Below, in pieces: positions 24,252 to 32,179 of a stretch of DNA of 64,000 bases (positions are counted from its first letter, which is position 1; the number at the start of each line of letters is the position of its first letter). The notes beneath the pieces are model-generated. The model was not told where the DNA came from and searched no databases. It saw only the letters and a list, made by a program, of their open reading frames with translations. The position numbers were made by a program, and so were the translations under genes. Location: NCBI GenBank assembly GCA_028282705.1, contig JANQHI010000006.1, positions 1-64,000 on the forward strand, written 5' to 3'. This DNA is from Prolixibacteraceae bacterium (GTDB lineage: Bacteria; Bacteroidota; Bacteroidia; Bacteroidales; Prolixibacteraceae).

Positions 24252-25061
24252 TTAATTGGTGGAATTAGGGTTAAGTACATCTTTTTTTATTCTTTGGTAC
24301 CTATTAAGCCTTTCATTTGTTTTACACACATCATATGTTTTTATTTCAGTGGGGGATTCAAGATCAGAAAAATTATTTTCAAACCAGGTTTTATAATTTC
24401 CTGGTTTAATATGGTCATATATAAAACCATCTTGTTCAAAAGACATTACACGATATATGAAACTATATTCTCGAATATATTTTTTATCATCTGACTCTTT
24501 AATAAAATTTATGAAAATCCTAAAATAATCTTCCTTCTTGAAAATTTCAGGGTGCCAGTTTTTATCTGTTTCTCTTTCTTTATTGTTTGACAATGCAAAC
24601 TCAACTTGAACACTACTTATTACTTCATTATTTTTATGAAAATGAAAATCAAGGGTTGAATCAGTGTAAGAATTGATATTTCGCATTACAATATTAGTAA
24701 AATCAAGATTTTTATAAATGGAACAATTTTCTGAGACTTCCATTATTAAACCATTAAGGGTAAGTTTGCAATTATTGACATAATTGAAATCAGTTTCGTT
24801 ATCAAATGCAGATATACCTTTAGAGACAAGGCCTAAATTATAATCTTTTCCATCATTGAATAATCGATTAAATACTGTATTCAGAAAACCACTTCTGCTG
24901 GTATTATTATGCAGTTGATACAATTCATCAATAACACTATTTGTAGCTTCAGATTCCAGTCTGCACCAATCAATTGAGTCTCCATTCCGAACTTTTTTAT
25001 CATCATACATTCCATTTAAAATATTGATGAGATCAAGATATGTATAATTAGATTTTCCCAT
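24252..25061 (-). CDS. unknown cargo protein, 269 residues
   Basis: No family recognised. It is Asn- and Asp-rich and mixed alpha/beta, with segments TLDFHFHKNNEVISSVQVEF near the middle and FRIFINFIKESDDKKYIREYSFIYRVMSFEQDGFIYDHI towards the end. There is no signal peptide or membrane helix, so it is cytoplasmic. It sits between the toxin-antitoxin pair and the excision/replication genes. In satellites accessory genes near int often give the host protection against phages, so a defence role deserves a test; nothing in the sequence proves it. Confidence 0.65.
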   Translation of the reverse strand: MGKSNYTYLDLINILNGMYDDKKVRNGDSIDWCRLESEATNSVIDELYQLHNNTSRSGFLNTVFNRLFNDGKDYNLGLVSKGISAFDNETDFNYVNNCKLTLNGLIMEVSENCSIYKNLDFTNIVMRNINSYTDSTLDFHFHKNNEVISSVQVEFALSNNKERETDKNWHPEIFKKEDYFRIFINFIKESDDKKYIREYSFIYRVMSFEQDGFIYDHIKPGNYKTWFENNFSDLESPTEIKTYDVCKTNERLNRYQRIKKDVLNPNSTN

Positions 25062-25110
25062 TAAATATCTTCAGTACTAGAATTCATATTGGGTTGTTAG
25101 TGAATTGATT

Positions 25111-25413
25111 TTAAATTGGTTGTAGGTCAAAATTAACTTTTGCTCCCAATGCTGCCGCAATTTTATTAATAGTTGCAAGGGTTAGGTTGAATTTACCGTT
25201 TTCAATCTTTGATATCTGACCCTTTTCCATGCCCAATTTTTCAGCCAGTTGGCTTTGAGTTAAATGCTTCTTTTTCCGTAATTCCTTAAACTTGAAAGCA
25301 AGTATATCAGCCTTTAATTCATTTTCAAATTTGATTCTTGCTTCTGTCCCTTTCTCCCCAATAAATCGGTCAAGTACCTCATTATGCGATATTGTTTTCA
25401 TTCCCTTTTTCAT
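25111..25413 (-). CDS. XRE antitoxin of a HigBA-type system
   Basis: 100 residues: a helical N-terminus (NEVLDRFIGEKGTEARIKFENELKADILAFKFKEL) and an XRE helix-turn-helix (RKKKHLTQSQLAEKLGMEKGQISKIENGKFNLTLATINKIAAALG). It overlaps the toxin gene by four bases (ATGA) and comes second, the order characteristic of HigBA. It should neutralise the toxin and repress the pair. Presence in the element would favour its retention. Confidence 0.85.
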   Translation of the reverse strand: MKKGMKTISHNEVLDRFIGEKGTEARIKFENELKADILAFKFKELRKKKHLTQSQLAEKLGMEKGQISKIENGKFNLTLATINKIAAALGAKVNFDLQPI

Positions 25414-25736
25414 AGCCCTAAATATTTTTTTCTTAACTGCTCTGCTTTATCAATCTCTCTTTTAGGTGTCTTCTGTGTTTTCTTTGTAATTCCATGGGTG
25501 CAAATTACCAAAGTGTTTTGCTGCTTATCCCAAAAGGCAAATAAACGATACTCATTGCTATTATATTCTGCCCGAAACTCCCAAATGTTACTGCTCTTTA
25601 ATTTCTTGAATATCCGTGGGTCATTTATTTCTTGTGATTTGGAAATATTGAAGAATAATTTTTCAGCTGCTTTTAGTTCAATACTTTCCAAGAACTCAAT
25701 TGCGCTAGGCAAATATTTTACATTAAATCGTTTCAC
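25410..25736 (-). CDS. RelE/HigB-like toxin
   Basis: 108 residues with the RelE/ParE fold pattern: YLPSAIEFLESIELKAAEKLFFNI, then IWEFRAEYNSNEYRLFAFWDKQQNTLVICTHGITKKTQKTP and a lysine-rich last helix. Members cleave mRNA at the ribosome. The core strand EFRAEYNSNEYRLFAFW retains basic and aromatic residues used in catalysis by relatives. It is followed with overlap by its antitoxin. Confidence 0.85.
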   Translation of the reverse strand: MKRFNVKYLPSAIEFLESIELKAAEKLFFNISKSQEINDPRIFKKLKSSNIWEFRAEYNSNEYRLFAFWDKQQNTLVICTHGITKKTQKTPKREIDKAEQLRKKYLGL

Positions 25737-25795
25737 TATACAAAGATATTAAAAGTTGAATTATATTGCAACATGGAAGTTAAATAATTATCCTG

Positions 25796-27094
25796 CTAGT
25801 TTGCCTTTTTAATAACTGCCATGGGGGTTTTATCATTGGCTCTTAGTTGATGCTTACTCCAGTATTCAGCTATTTGCAATGCAAAATCATTTGTGGTTTT
25901 ACCAATGTATTCTAAAAATTGTTGTTCTGTACTGTGAGCTGTAATACTCATCAAAAGTGCTGTTGGTATCTCTCCATAAAAATTACTGGCAAAGGATCTG
26001 CGGCACACATGGGAGGTAATTAATTCATACTTTGGATATATCCCTTGTATTTTCCGCCCAATTTCCTTATCCATTTTGGCTCCATCTGTCGGTTCATTTA
26101 TTTCAGCAATTTTACAAAGGTCCTTCAGGTGTTTATTGAATTTTTGTGCTGATAGTTGGGTTGGGAATTGCCCGTTATGTTTATCCAATATTCCCTTTAT
26201 TTTGGGGTGTATGGGAATGGCAACCCTTTTCCCTGTCTTTTTTTGGGTGAACTCAATCAATTCTATCCCGTTTCTTACTTTAATGATGTTGCATGTGAAA
26301 GCTAGCAAGTCGGAAACCCTTTGTCCAGTATAACATCCTATAATCAACCAATCTTTTGCATTCTCAAGAGCTGTCCTTTTATAAATTGTTGTCTCTATTT
26401 TGGATAGTTCATCAAAGGTCAAAAATACTTTAGAAGCTTTTTCAGTAAAACCTTTGATTTGCTTTAGCTGCTTGCTTACTTCATACCCATTTAATTGCGC
26501 ATCAAGACATATTGTTTTTAAAAATCGGATATACCTGCCTGCAGAGTTAGGGTTCAACTTATCTCTTTCAATGAGGTATTTTAAAAAATCATTCCTGAAT
26601 TTTAAATCTACATTTTTAACATAGAAGTGTTTTTTCTTATGTTTCTGATAAGCTCCAATTTTGTTTTTAAGTGTGGTATATTTTTGAATAGTTCCAATTG
26701 CAACACCTCTTTTACCGTTTGGGAATTCTTTATATGGTAAATTGTCAATATAAAGCTGAACGTAGTTGGTAAGTAAGTCTTTATCCGTTTTGTCCTGCTT
26801 GCCAGTGATAGAATTTATTTGTTCATGCAACCAATTACCAGATATTTCAATTCCATTTGTAGTAGCTGAATTACAGCGTTTTTCTATTTCCGTTTTTAGA
26901 TTGCTTAAATCTGTTTTTAAGTTTTTCAGGTTTGTATCTTTGGGTATGGGGAGGTTTGTTTTTCTACTCCAGTTTTTAGGATCAATAATATACCCTGTTT
27001 TTCTTTTAAATACATTTTTACGGCTTATTGATAAGCGGACATAGATATTGGCCGGGTTATTTTGACTCTGTAGCAGGTAACTTATGGTGGCCAT
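25796..27094 (-). CDS. tyrosine recombinase (integrase) of the element
   Basis: 432 residues. An N-terminal arm-binding domain (1-80, NIYVRLSISRKNVFKRKTGYIIDPKNW), a SAM-like core-binding domain (about 105-215) and a catalytic domain. The catalytic residues are Arg in CYTGQRVSDLLAF, the H-x-x-R set in SHVCRRSFASNF, the later His in TAHSTEQQF and the nucleophile Tyr in FLEYIGKTT. It lies at the right end of the element facing inward, 205 bp from the att copy. The arm-type repeats overlap its promoter region, which would allow self-repression. Confidence 0.95.
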   Translation of the reverse strand: MATISYLLQSQNNPANIYVRLSISRKNVFKRKTGYIIDPKNWSRKTNLPIPKDTNLKNLKTDLSNLKTEIEKRCNSATTNGIEISGNWLHEQINSITGKQDKTDKDLLTNYVQLYIDNLPYKEFPNGKRGVAIGTIQKYTTLKNKIGAYQKHKKKHFYVKNVDLKFRNDFLKYLIERDKLNPNSAGRYIRFLKTICLDAQLNGYEVSKQLKQIKGFTEKASKVFLTFDELSKIETTIYKRTALENAKDWLIIGCYTGQRVSDLLAFTCNIIKVRNGIELIEFTQKKTGKRVAIPIHPKIKGILDKHNGQFPTQLSAQKFNKHLKDLCKIAEINEPTDGAKMDKEIGRKIQGIYPKYELITSHVCRRSFASNFYGEIPTALLMSITAHSTEQQFLEYIGKTTNDFALQIAEYWSKHQLRANDKTPMAVIKKAN

Positions 27095-27127
27095 TATTGC
27101 TATAAACTTTAGTGATTTGAACAGGTG

Positions 27128-27158
27128 TAAATATACAAATTAGTCAACATTTAGTCAA
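27128..27158 (-). promoter_or_regulatory. candidate integrase promoter overlapping arm repeats
   Basis: On the minus strand TTG inside one arm repeat, 20 bases, then TATATTTA, a seven-of-eight match to the -7 consensus. Integrase bound to the arm sites would cover it. Moderate match only. Confidence 0.35.
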
Positions 27159-27161
27159 CCA
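27139..27161 (+). repeat. right arm-type repeat pair of the element
   Basis: Two tandem TTAGTCAAC units 11 bp apart, a 21-of-23 match and same orientation as 18383-18405; both differences are C-to-T at the equivalent position of each unit. It lies 138 bp inside the right att copy and upstream of the integrase gene. Confidence 0.65.
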
Positions 27162-27298
27162 AATTACAATTTATTTCAATTTGATTAAATCCTATTCAAT
27201 TATAACCTTTCCTGTATATCTTTATATATAAGAGATTATAAGGGCTATGCTTAGTTTTTTGCAATGTTTTAGGAGCCTGTGAAATTTATAGTTTCTGT

Positions 27299-27314
27299 TC
27301 CCGTTAGCTCCACA
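27299..27314 (+). repeat. att site, right copy
   Basis: Perfect copy of the tRNA-Ala 3' end (TCCCGTTAGCTCCACA). The upstream bases do not continue the tRNA, so this is the element-side junction, and chromosomal DNA resumes after it. Confidence 0.92.
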
Positions 27315-27345
27315 AAAGCTACAACTGGAAAGTTGTAGCTTTTTT
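27315..27345 (+). terminator. original tRNA-Ala terminator, now displaced
   Basis: AAAGCTACAACT, loop GGAA, AGTTGTAGCTTT and a T-run form a perfect 12-bp rho-independent terminator that directly abuts the right att copy. Excision of the element would place it right after tRNA-Ala, so it is almost certainly that gene's native terminator. Confidence 0.9.
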
Positions 27346-27411
27346 AATGCATTTGATTTACGGAAAATGCAATCAAAATCCAAAAGAGGATTTTACCTTT
27401 TTAACTGGTAG

Positions 27412-28986
27412 CTACTTTTTCATTTCTCCATCTATTAAGCGCCATATTTTATGGTAATCATTTTGAAGTTGTTTTGGAAGTGCTTGCTGTGGAAAGTTTT
27501 GGTAACTAACAGGGCGTAAAAACCTTTTAATGGCATTGGTCCCTACTGAAGTATATTGCCCATTGGTTGAGGCAGGGAATGGACCTCCATGCATCATAGA
27601 ATTTGTTACCTCAACACCTGTGGGGTATCCATTAAAAATGATCCTGCCTACTTTTTTCTCGAGGATGGTTACCAATTCTGAGTAATCTTCTAAATCTTTT
27701 TCTGTGGCATGGATGGTAGCAGTAAGGTGCCCTGATAGGGATTCAGCCACTCTGAAGATATCCTCTTTATTGGTACTTTCTGTAATTAGTGATGAAGGGC
27801 CAAAAACCTCTTCAGATAAAGAAGGGTCGTCCAGAAAGCTTTGAATGTCTGTTTTAAAAAGGGTTGGAACAGCTAGGCTGGAATTTTCAGGTTGCCCTGT
27901 TTTAGTTAGTTTTGACACATGTGCTTTTTCTTCAAAAGAATTCACACCTTTCAAATATGCATTTTTTATGGTTGGTGTTAGCATTGGGGCTGCTGCTAGT
28001 GTGCCTAGTGTGTTTTTTAGTTCATTTATGTAGAACTCAGAATCAGTATTTTTAAGTGATACAATTAAACCAGGGTTTGTGCAAAATTGCCCTACACCAA
28101 GGCTTATTGACCCAGCCAACCCAGCAGCAATGTTTTTTGTATTGTTTTTAAGTGCATCAGGCAATATAAAAACAGGGTTAATACTTCCCATCTCGGCATA
28201 AACAGGTATAGGTTCAGGGCGTACATTAGCCAAATCAAATAAAGCTTTACCACCAGTGTATGAGCCTGTAAAGGCAATTGCTTTTATTGCTGGGTGTTTC
28301 ACCAATAAAACCCCAACCTCATAGCTTTTGCCATGAAGCATAGAAAATACACCTTCAGGCATACCTGTCATTTCAGCAGCTTTTTTAATAGCATCACCTA
28401 CCAGCTCAGAAGTTCCAGGGTGGGCCGGATGTGCTTTTACAATAACTGGGCAGCCTGCTGCTAAGGCTGAAGCTGTGTCACCTCCAGCAACTGAAAAAGC
28501 TAATGGGAAATTACTTGCACCAAAAACTACCACAGGCCCCATAGCTACTTGCATCATCCTCAAATCAGGCCTAGGCAAGGGTTTCCTGCTGGGATCAGAT
28601 GTATCAATCCTTGCTTCAACATAAGACCCTTCAGAAATGTAATTGGCAAAAAGCCTTAGCTGCCCAACTGTCCTTTCTCGTTCTCCTTCAAGCCTTGCTT
28701 GTGGCAACCCAGTTTCCTGCATTGCACGATAAATCAGCACACCTCCAAGTGCTTCAATCTGGCTGGCAATAGCTTCAAGAAATTCAGCACGCCTATGGTT
28801 ACCCAATTTTCGGTAAGAATCAAAACCCTGGGCAGCAAGATTAGCAGCTTGGTTAACCTCTTCATTTGTAGCATCAAAGAAAGTTGGTTCATTGATGTTT
28901 GCATTTAAAGAAGGATCATATGCACTAAACTTTTCTTTCCCTTTTTGGCCGTAAGATTGGCCAATAATGTTTTTTCCTGTTAACAT
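27412..28986 (-). CDS. NADP-type aldehyde dehydrogenase, probable 2,5-dioxovalerate dehydrogenase
   Basis: 524-residue member of the aldehyde dehydrogenase superfamily, cytoplasmic. It has the cofactor region VVFGASNFPLAFSVAGGDTASALAAGCPVIVKAHPAHPGT, the general-base glutamate in YAEMGSINPVFI and the catalytic cysteine in GVGQFCTNPG. These segments resemble the ketoglutarate-semialdehyde (2,5-dioxovalerate) dehydrogenases of sugar acid and hydroxyproline degradation. No pathway partners adjoin it, so the substrate is inferred from family likeness only. It is the first chromosomal gene beyond the element. Confidence 0.88.
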   Translation of the reverse strand: MLTGKNIIGQSYGQKGKEKFSAYDPSLNANINEPTFFDATNEEVNQAANLAAQGFDSYRKLGNHRRAEFLEAIASQIEALGGVLIYRAMQETGLPQARLEGERERTVGQLRLFANYISEGSYVEARIDTSDPSRKPLPRPDLRMMQVAMGPVVVFGASNFPLAFSVAGGDTASALAAGCPVIVKAHPAHPGTSELVGDAIKKAAEMTGMPEGVFSMLHGKSYEVGVLLVKHPAIKAIAFTGSYTGGKALFDLANVRPEPIPVYAEMGSINPVFILPDALKNNTKNIAAGLAGSISLGVGQFCTNPGLIVSLKNTDSEFYINELKNTLGTLAAAPMLTPTIKNAYLKGVNSFEEKAHVSKLTKTGQPENSSLAVPTLFKTDIQSFLDDPSLSEEVFGPSSLITESTNKEDIFRVAESLSGHLTATIHATEKDLEDYSELVTILEKKVGRIIFNGYPTGVEVTNSMMHGGPFPASTNGQYTSVGTNAIKRFLRPVSYQNFPQQALPKQLQNDYHKIWRLIDGEMKK

Positions 28987-29257
28987 GGTGAAAAAGGTTT
29001 ATGTATGGTAACAAATAGATTACAGCTTTGTTGGGAATAAAAAAGAAGTTGTTTCAAAAAAGATGAAAATTATTTCATTAATAAACTGAAAGCAATGGAA
29101 CACAGAAAATACAGGTTGAACAAATTTACACTGATTTTATCTGTGATTATCTGTATTATTAGCGTGCTATCTATTTTTTTATGTTTACAACTTGTAAGTT
29201 CATAAAACAGGATTTTTACTTTCGAGGCAAACTCAAGGTATCCCAATAGGCTATTTC

Positions 29258-29962
29258 CTATTTCATTTTCTTTAAATACAATTCCCTGATTTCTTGTAAG
29301 TATTCAGTTGTAAGTTTATTTGAATAAATCCTGATTAGTTCATGCAGTTCACCTTCCAAATAAAATGAACCAACAGCAGCATCAAATTCATGCCCTTCCC
29401 AATTGTACTCCACAGCTTTTGCTACTTCAGCAAAAGTATCCCTGTCCATGTATTTGGGCAGTTTAAAGTAGCCATGGTTTTCTTCCTTTAAATCAAGATA
29501 AATATTGTCAGCTAGTTTTTCAAGTGAGAGGAATTTAACAATTTTTACCCTAACTGTTTGCTGTTCAGTTTTCCTGCTTTTTTTGCGGAAAATAATCCTC
29601 TGTTTTTCATAAGCTTCAATGATATCTTGTACCAAACCAAAATTAGGGACATGCCTTAACCTAATAACATGTAATTCCTGGATTCCTAGTTCCATATAGC
29701 CTTTCCCTGCATCAAAATGCCATCCGTTTTCTTTCTCAATATTTTGGGTTGCCCTGAGTATCCTTTCCAATGGGCATGGGTCATTTAATACCAGGTATAA
29801 ATAAAAGGGGCAAATATTGTCAGGCTTTTCATGGTAATAACCTGGGAAAGGATTTAATGATTCAAAGGCTTGTATCCCTGAAACTATGTTGTCTTTAACT
29901 GGAATTACTTTTTCAATTTTTGTGAGGTTCCCAAATACTTCTATTTTTTGGTTGTTTGCCAT
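29258..29962 (-). CDS. unknown conserved-looking protein, 234 residues
   Basis: From ATG 29962 (MANNQKIEVFGNLTKIEKVIP); the longer track start would run into the divergent gene. Cytoplasmic, mixed alpha/beta, with WHFDAGKGYMELGIQELHVIRLRHV near the middle and VEYNWEGHEFDAAVGSFYLEGELHELIRIYS towards the end. These two stretches resemble each other (charged strand, then ELHxIR), suggesting an internal duplication. Family not recognised. Confidence 0.7.
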   Translation of the reverse strand: MANNQKIEVFGNLTKIEKVIPVKDNIVSGIQAFESLNPFPGYYHEKPDNICPFYLYLVLNDPCPLERILRATQNIEKENGWHFDAGKGYMELGIQELHVIRLRHVPNFGLVQDIIEAYEKQRIIFRKKSRKTEQQTVRVKIVKFLSLEKLADNIYLDLKEENHGYFKLPKYMDRDTFAEVAKAVEYNWEGHEFDAAVGSFYLEGELHELIRIYSNKLTTEYLQEIRELYLKKMK

Positions 29963-29976
29963 AATTGATATCTTTG
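29947..29976 (+). promoter_or_regulatory. promoter of the YgjP-like/dgt operon
   Basis: TTTG at 29947-29950, 18 bases, TATCTTTG at 29969-29976, with the ATG only 13 bases later. It overlaps the start of the divergent gene, so the leader would be very short. Confidence 0.5.
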
Positions 29977-29989
29977 ATTTTATTTTTAT

Positions 29990-30703
29990 ATGGTTGAAAA
30001 AACTTTTCATATACCCAAGGTAGGAAAAATCACACTGGTAAAAAATAAGAGGTCTAAACATTTTAAACTTCGTGTAAAACCTGACAAACAAGTTTTTGTG
30101 TCATTACCCTATTATTCAAGTTATGAAAATGCTTTGAAATTTGCCAGAGAACATACCAATTGGATATTAAAACAACAAAATAAGTTTGGCCATGGTTTAA
30201 CAAAATTCAAAATAAATTCAACATATGATACAAAGAAGCATACCATAAAAATTGTGGGTTCTGTCCATGAAAAGCCATATTATTCAAAAAGCAATAATTT
30301 TTTTACAGTGTTTTCACCATCTGAAAATGGGGCAGTGACCAGTGATGGGCAGGATTATATTTCAACTTTAATAACAGAGATTTACAGGAAAGAAGCAAAA
30401 GAGTATTTACCCCAGAAGCTGGCTCAATTGGCTGGGAAACATGGGTTTAGTTATCAAAAGGTAACCATAAGGAATAATAAAACCAATTGGGGGAGCTGCT
30501 CTTCAAAAAATACAATTAGCTTGAATTTACATTTGATGAAATTGCCTTTCCACTTAATTGATTATATTTTATTGCATGAATTAGTACATACCAAAATAAA
30601 AAACCATAGCCCTGCTTTTCATAAAATGCTGGACACAATTACAGGTGGGCAATCAAAAAAACTGGCTAAAGAATTAAAACACTTCTCAACATATACCTAT
30701 TAA
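29990..30703 (+). CDS. YgjP-like (DUF45) metallopeptidase
   Basis: 237 residues. The zinc-binding HExxH is in ILLHELVHTKIKNHSPAFHKML near residue 195, preceded by the family signature NNKTNWGSCSSKNTISLNLHLMKLP. The N-terminus IPKVGKITLVKNKRSKHFKLRVKPDKQVFVSLP is also typical. DUF45 proteins are often found near restriction or nucleotide-related genes; here dgt starts two bases after the stop, implying one transcript. The substrate is unknown. Confidence 0.88.
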   Translation: MVEKTFHIPKVGKITLVKNKRSKHFKLRVKPDKQVFVSLPYYSSYENALKFAREHTNWILKQQNKFGHGLTKFKINSTYDTKKHTIKIVGSVHEKPYYSKSNNFFTVFSPSENGAVTSDGQDYISTLITEIYRKEAKEYLPQKLAQLAGKHGFSYQKVTIRNNKTNWGSCSSKNTISLNLHLMKLPFHLIDYILLHELVHTKIKNHSPAFHKMLDTITGGQSKKLAKELKHFSTYTY

Positions 30704-30704
30704 G

Positions 30705-32054
30705 ATGGAATGGAATGAACTATTATCAACAAAAAGGATTGGGCTTGAAGAAAGGACAGAGAAGCATAACCTGAAAGACAGGTCACAGTTTCAGCGTGAT
30801 TATGACCGCATAATTTTTTCATCACCATTCAGGAGGATGCAAAATAAAACCCAGGTATTTCCATTGCCAGGGCAGGTTTTTGTGCATAACAGGCTAACAC
30901 ATAGCTTGGAGGTAGCTAGCGTGGGTAGGTCATTGGGTAGCAGGCTTTCTGAAAAAATATTAGATAACAAGTTGGTTGAGAACAATAAGCTGGTACACGA
31001 AATTGGCTCAGTGGTTTCAGCAGCATGCCTTGCCCATGACCTGGGAAACCCTCCATTTGGGCATTCTGGAGAAGCAGCCATATCCAACTTTTTCACAAAA
31101 GGGGCAGGAAAGGAATTTGAATCAAGGTTAATTAAAGAAGGAGAAGGTAAATGGAAGGATTTTACCCATTTTGATGGGAATGCCAATGCTTTGCGCATGC
31201 TAACACACCAGTTTGAAGGAAAAAGAAAAGGAGGTTTTGCATTAACCTATACCACAGTAGCTTCAATTATTAAATACCCCTTTGAATCAACATTGGCAAC
31301 AAAGCAAAAATTTGGTTTTTTCCAATCTGAAAAAGAAATATTTAAACAAGTTGCTGGTGAGTTTTCCATCCCTGTTTTATCTGAAACACCATTAAAAGCA
31401 TGCAGGCATCCACTGGTTTACCTTGTTGAGGCTGCTGATGATATATGCTACCAAATTATGGATGTGGAAGATGCATTTAAGCTGGGCATTTTATCTTTTG
31501 AAGAAGCAAAAGAGTTGTTTTTTGGCTTTTATGATTTTTCAGTTGAAAAGAGGATATTAAGCAGGATTGAAAAAACATTTAAGGAAGTTACTGACCCCAA
31601 TGAGCAAATAAGCTACCTGAGGGCAAATGTAATAGGGAAATTGGTGGCACAATGCATGGGAGTTTTCTGGGAAAATAAAGATGAAATTTTAAAAGGAAAT
31701 TTTGAAAGCAGCCTTATAAAAAACCTTGGCAAAACAGAAGCTAAGGCCATGGAGAGGGTAAAAGAAATATCCTATTCAACCATTTATGCACACAGGTCAG
31801 TAGTTGAGATTGAAATAGCAGGATATAAAATTATTGGCACCTTATTAGAAGAATTTATAGGTGCCCTGACTAACCCCAAAGATCTATATAGCAAAAAACT
31901 GTTATCATTATTACCTGCACAATTTAGGGTACAGGAAGATTCTTTATATAGCCAAATCCAGCCTGTTATTGATTTTGTTTCAGGAATGACAGATGTATTT
32001 GCCCTTGACCTTTACAGGAAAATTAAAGGTATAAGCCTACCAGAAATAGGATAA
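30705..32054 (+). CDS. dgt: deoxyguanosinetriphosphate triphosphohydrolase
   Basis: HD-domain dNTPase that splits dGTP (and other dNTPs in some members) into deoxynucleoside and triphosphate. Key motifs: RRMQNKTQVFPLPGQVFVHNRLTHSLEVASVGRSLG (first His), AHDLGNPPFGHSGEAAI (HD and GHSGE) and EAADDICYQIMDVEDAF (third metal-binding Asp). 449 residues is normal. dNTPases of this family can limit phage DNA synthesis by depleting dNTPs, but the gene is also widespread housekeeping. Confidence 0.95.
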   Translation: MEWNELLSTKRIGLEERTEKHNLKDRSQFQRDYDRIIFSSPFRRMQNKTQVFPLPGQVFVHNRLTHSLEVASVGRSLGSRLSEKILDNKLVENNKLVHEIGSVVSAACLAHDLGNPPFGHSGEAAISNFFTKGAGKEFESRLIKEGEGKWKDFTHFDGNANALRMLTHQFEGKRKGGFALTYTTVASIIKYPFESTLATKQKFGFFQSEKEIFKQVAGEFSIPVLSETPLKACRHPLVYLVEAADDICYQIMDVEDAFKLGILSFEEAKELFFGFYDFSVEKRILSRIEKTFKEVTDPNEQISYLRANVIGKLVAQCMGVFWENKDEILKGNFESSLIKNLGKTEAKAMERVKEISYSTIYAHRSVVEIEIAGYKIIGTLLEEFIGALTNPKDLYSKKLLSLLPAQFRVQEDSLYSQIQPVIDFVSGMTDVFALDLYRKIKGISLPEIG

Positions 32055-32064
32055 CATTAACAAT

Positions 32065-32095
32065 GTGAGAGTATGACTCCAAGTCATGCCCTCAC
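32065..32095. repeat. intergenic hairpin repeat, ACTCCAAGT family, copy A
   Basis: Arms GTGAGAGTATGACT and AGTCATGCCCTCAC pair with one mismatch and one G-U around CCA. Similar hairpins with the same ACT-CCA-AGT centre occur at 50057 and 58010. It follows dgt directly and is trailed by CTAAAAAG, so it might also work as a terminator. Confidence 0.65.
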
Positions 32096-32147
32096 TAAAA
32101 AGCACTTCCAGCAATACCTTCAGGATTAGTATTAAAGTTTTCATGTT

Positions 32148-32179
32148 CCCCTCCTTTGGAGGGGTTAGGGGAGGCTTTT
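32148..32179 (+). repeat. CCCCTCC palindromic repeat, intergenic copy
   Basis: CCCCTCC-TTT-GGAGGGG followed by TTAGGGGAGGCTTTT. Nearly the same unit is present inside valS on the minus strand (59348-59379), with four differences over about 30 bases. It lies in the convergent space between dgt and the AIM24-like gene. Confidence 0.75.

Larger units (their letters stand above)
18335..27314. mobile_element. integrated satellite-like element in tRNA-Ala
   Basis: The boundaries are a perfect 16-bp direct repeat, one copy being the tRNA-Ala 3' end. Inside are a tyrosine integrase, excisionase-like gene, replication initiator with internal repeat cluster, helicase loader, HigBA-type pair, unknown cargo, many small genes, a terminase-small-subunit-like gene and an XRE repressor divergent from a short operon. 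There are no capsid, portal, tail, lysis, large terminase, relaxase or transposase genes. Size (9.0 kb) and order (int at one end, then xis, rep, loader, terS-like) fit the phage-inducible chromosomal island plan; a decayed prophage or integrated plasmid is the alternative. Confidence 0.9.

Noticed and set aside
18335-27314. Integrative conjugative or mobilisable element
   Set aside because: No relaxase, coupling protein or Tra genes can be seen among the ORFs.
29096-29160. Sequence with internal repeats ATCTGTGATTATCTGTATTA between the aldehyde dehydrogenase and the next gene
   Set aside because: It recalls degenerate repeats found in other genomes, but no second copy was seen here and the match is from memory only. 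The rest of the 271-bp spacer shows nothing.
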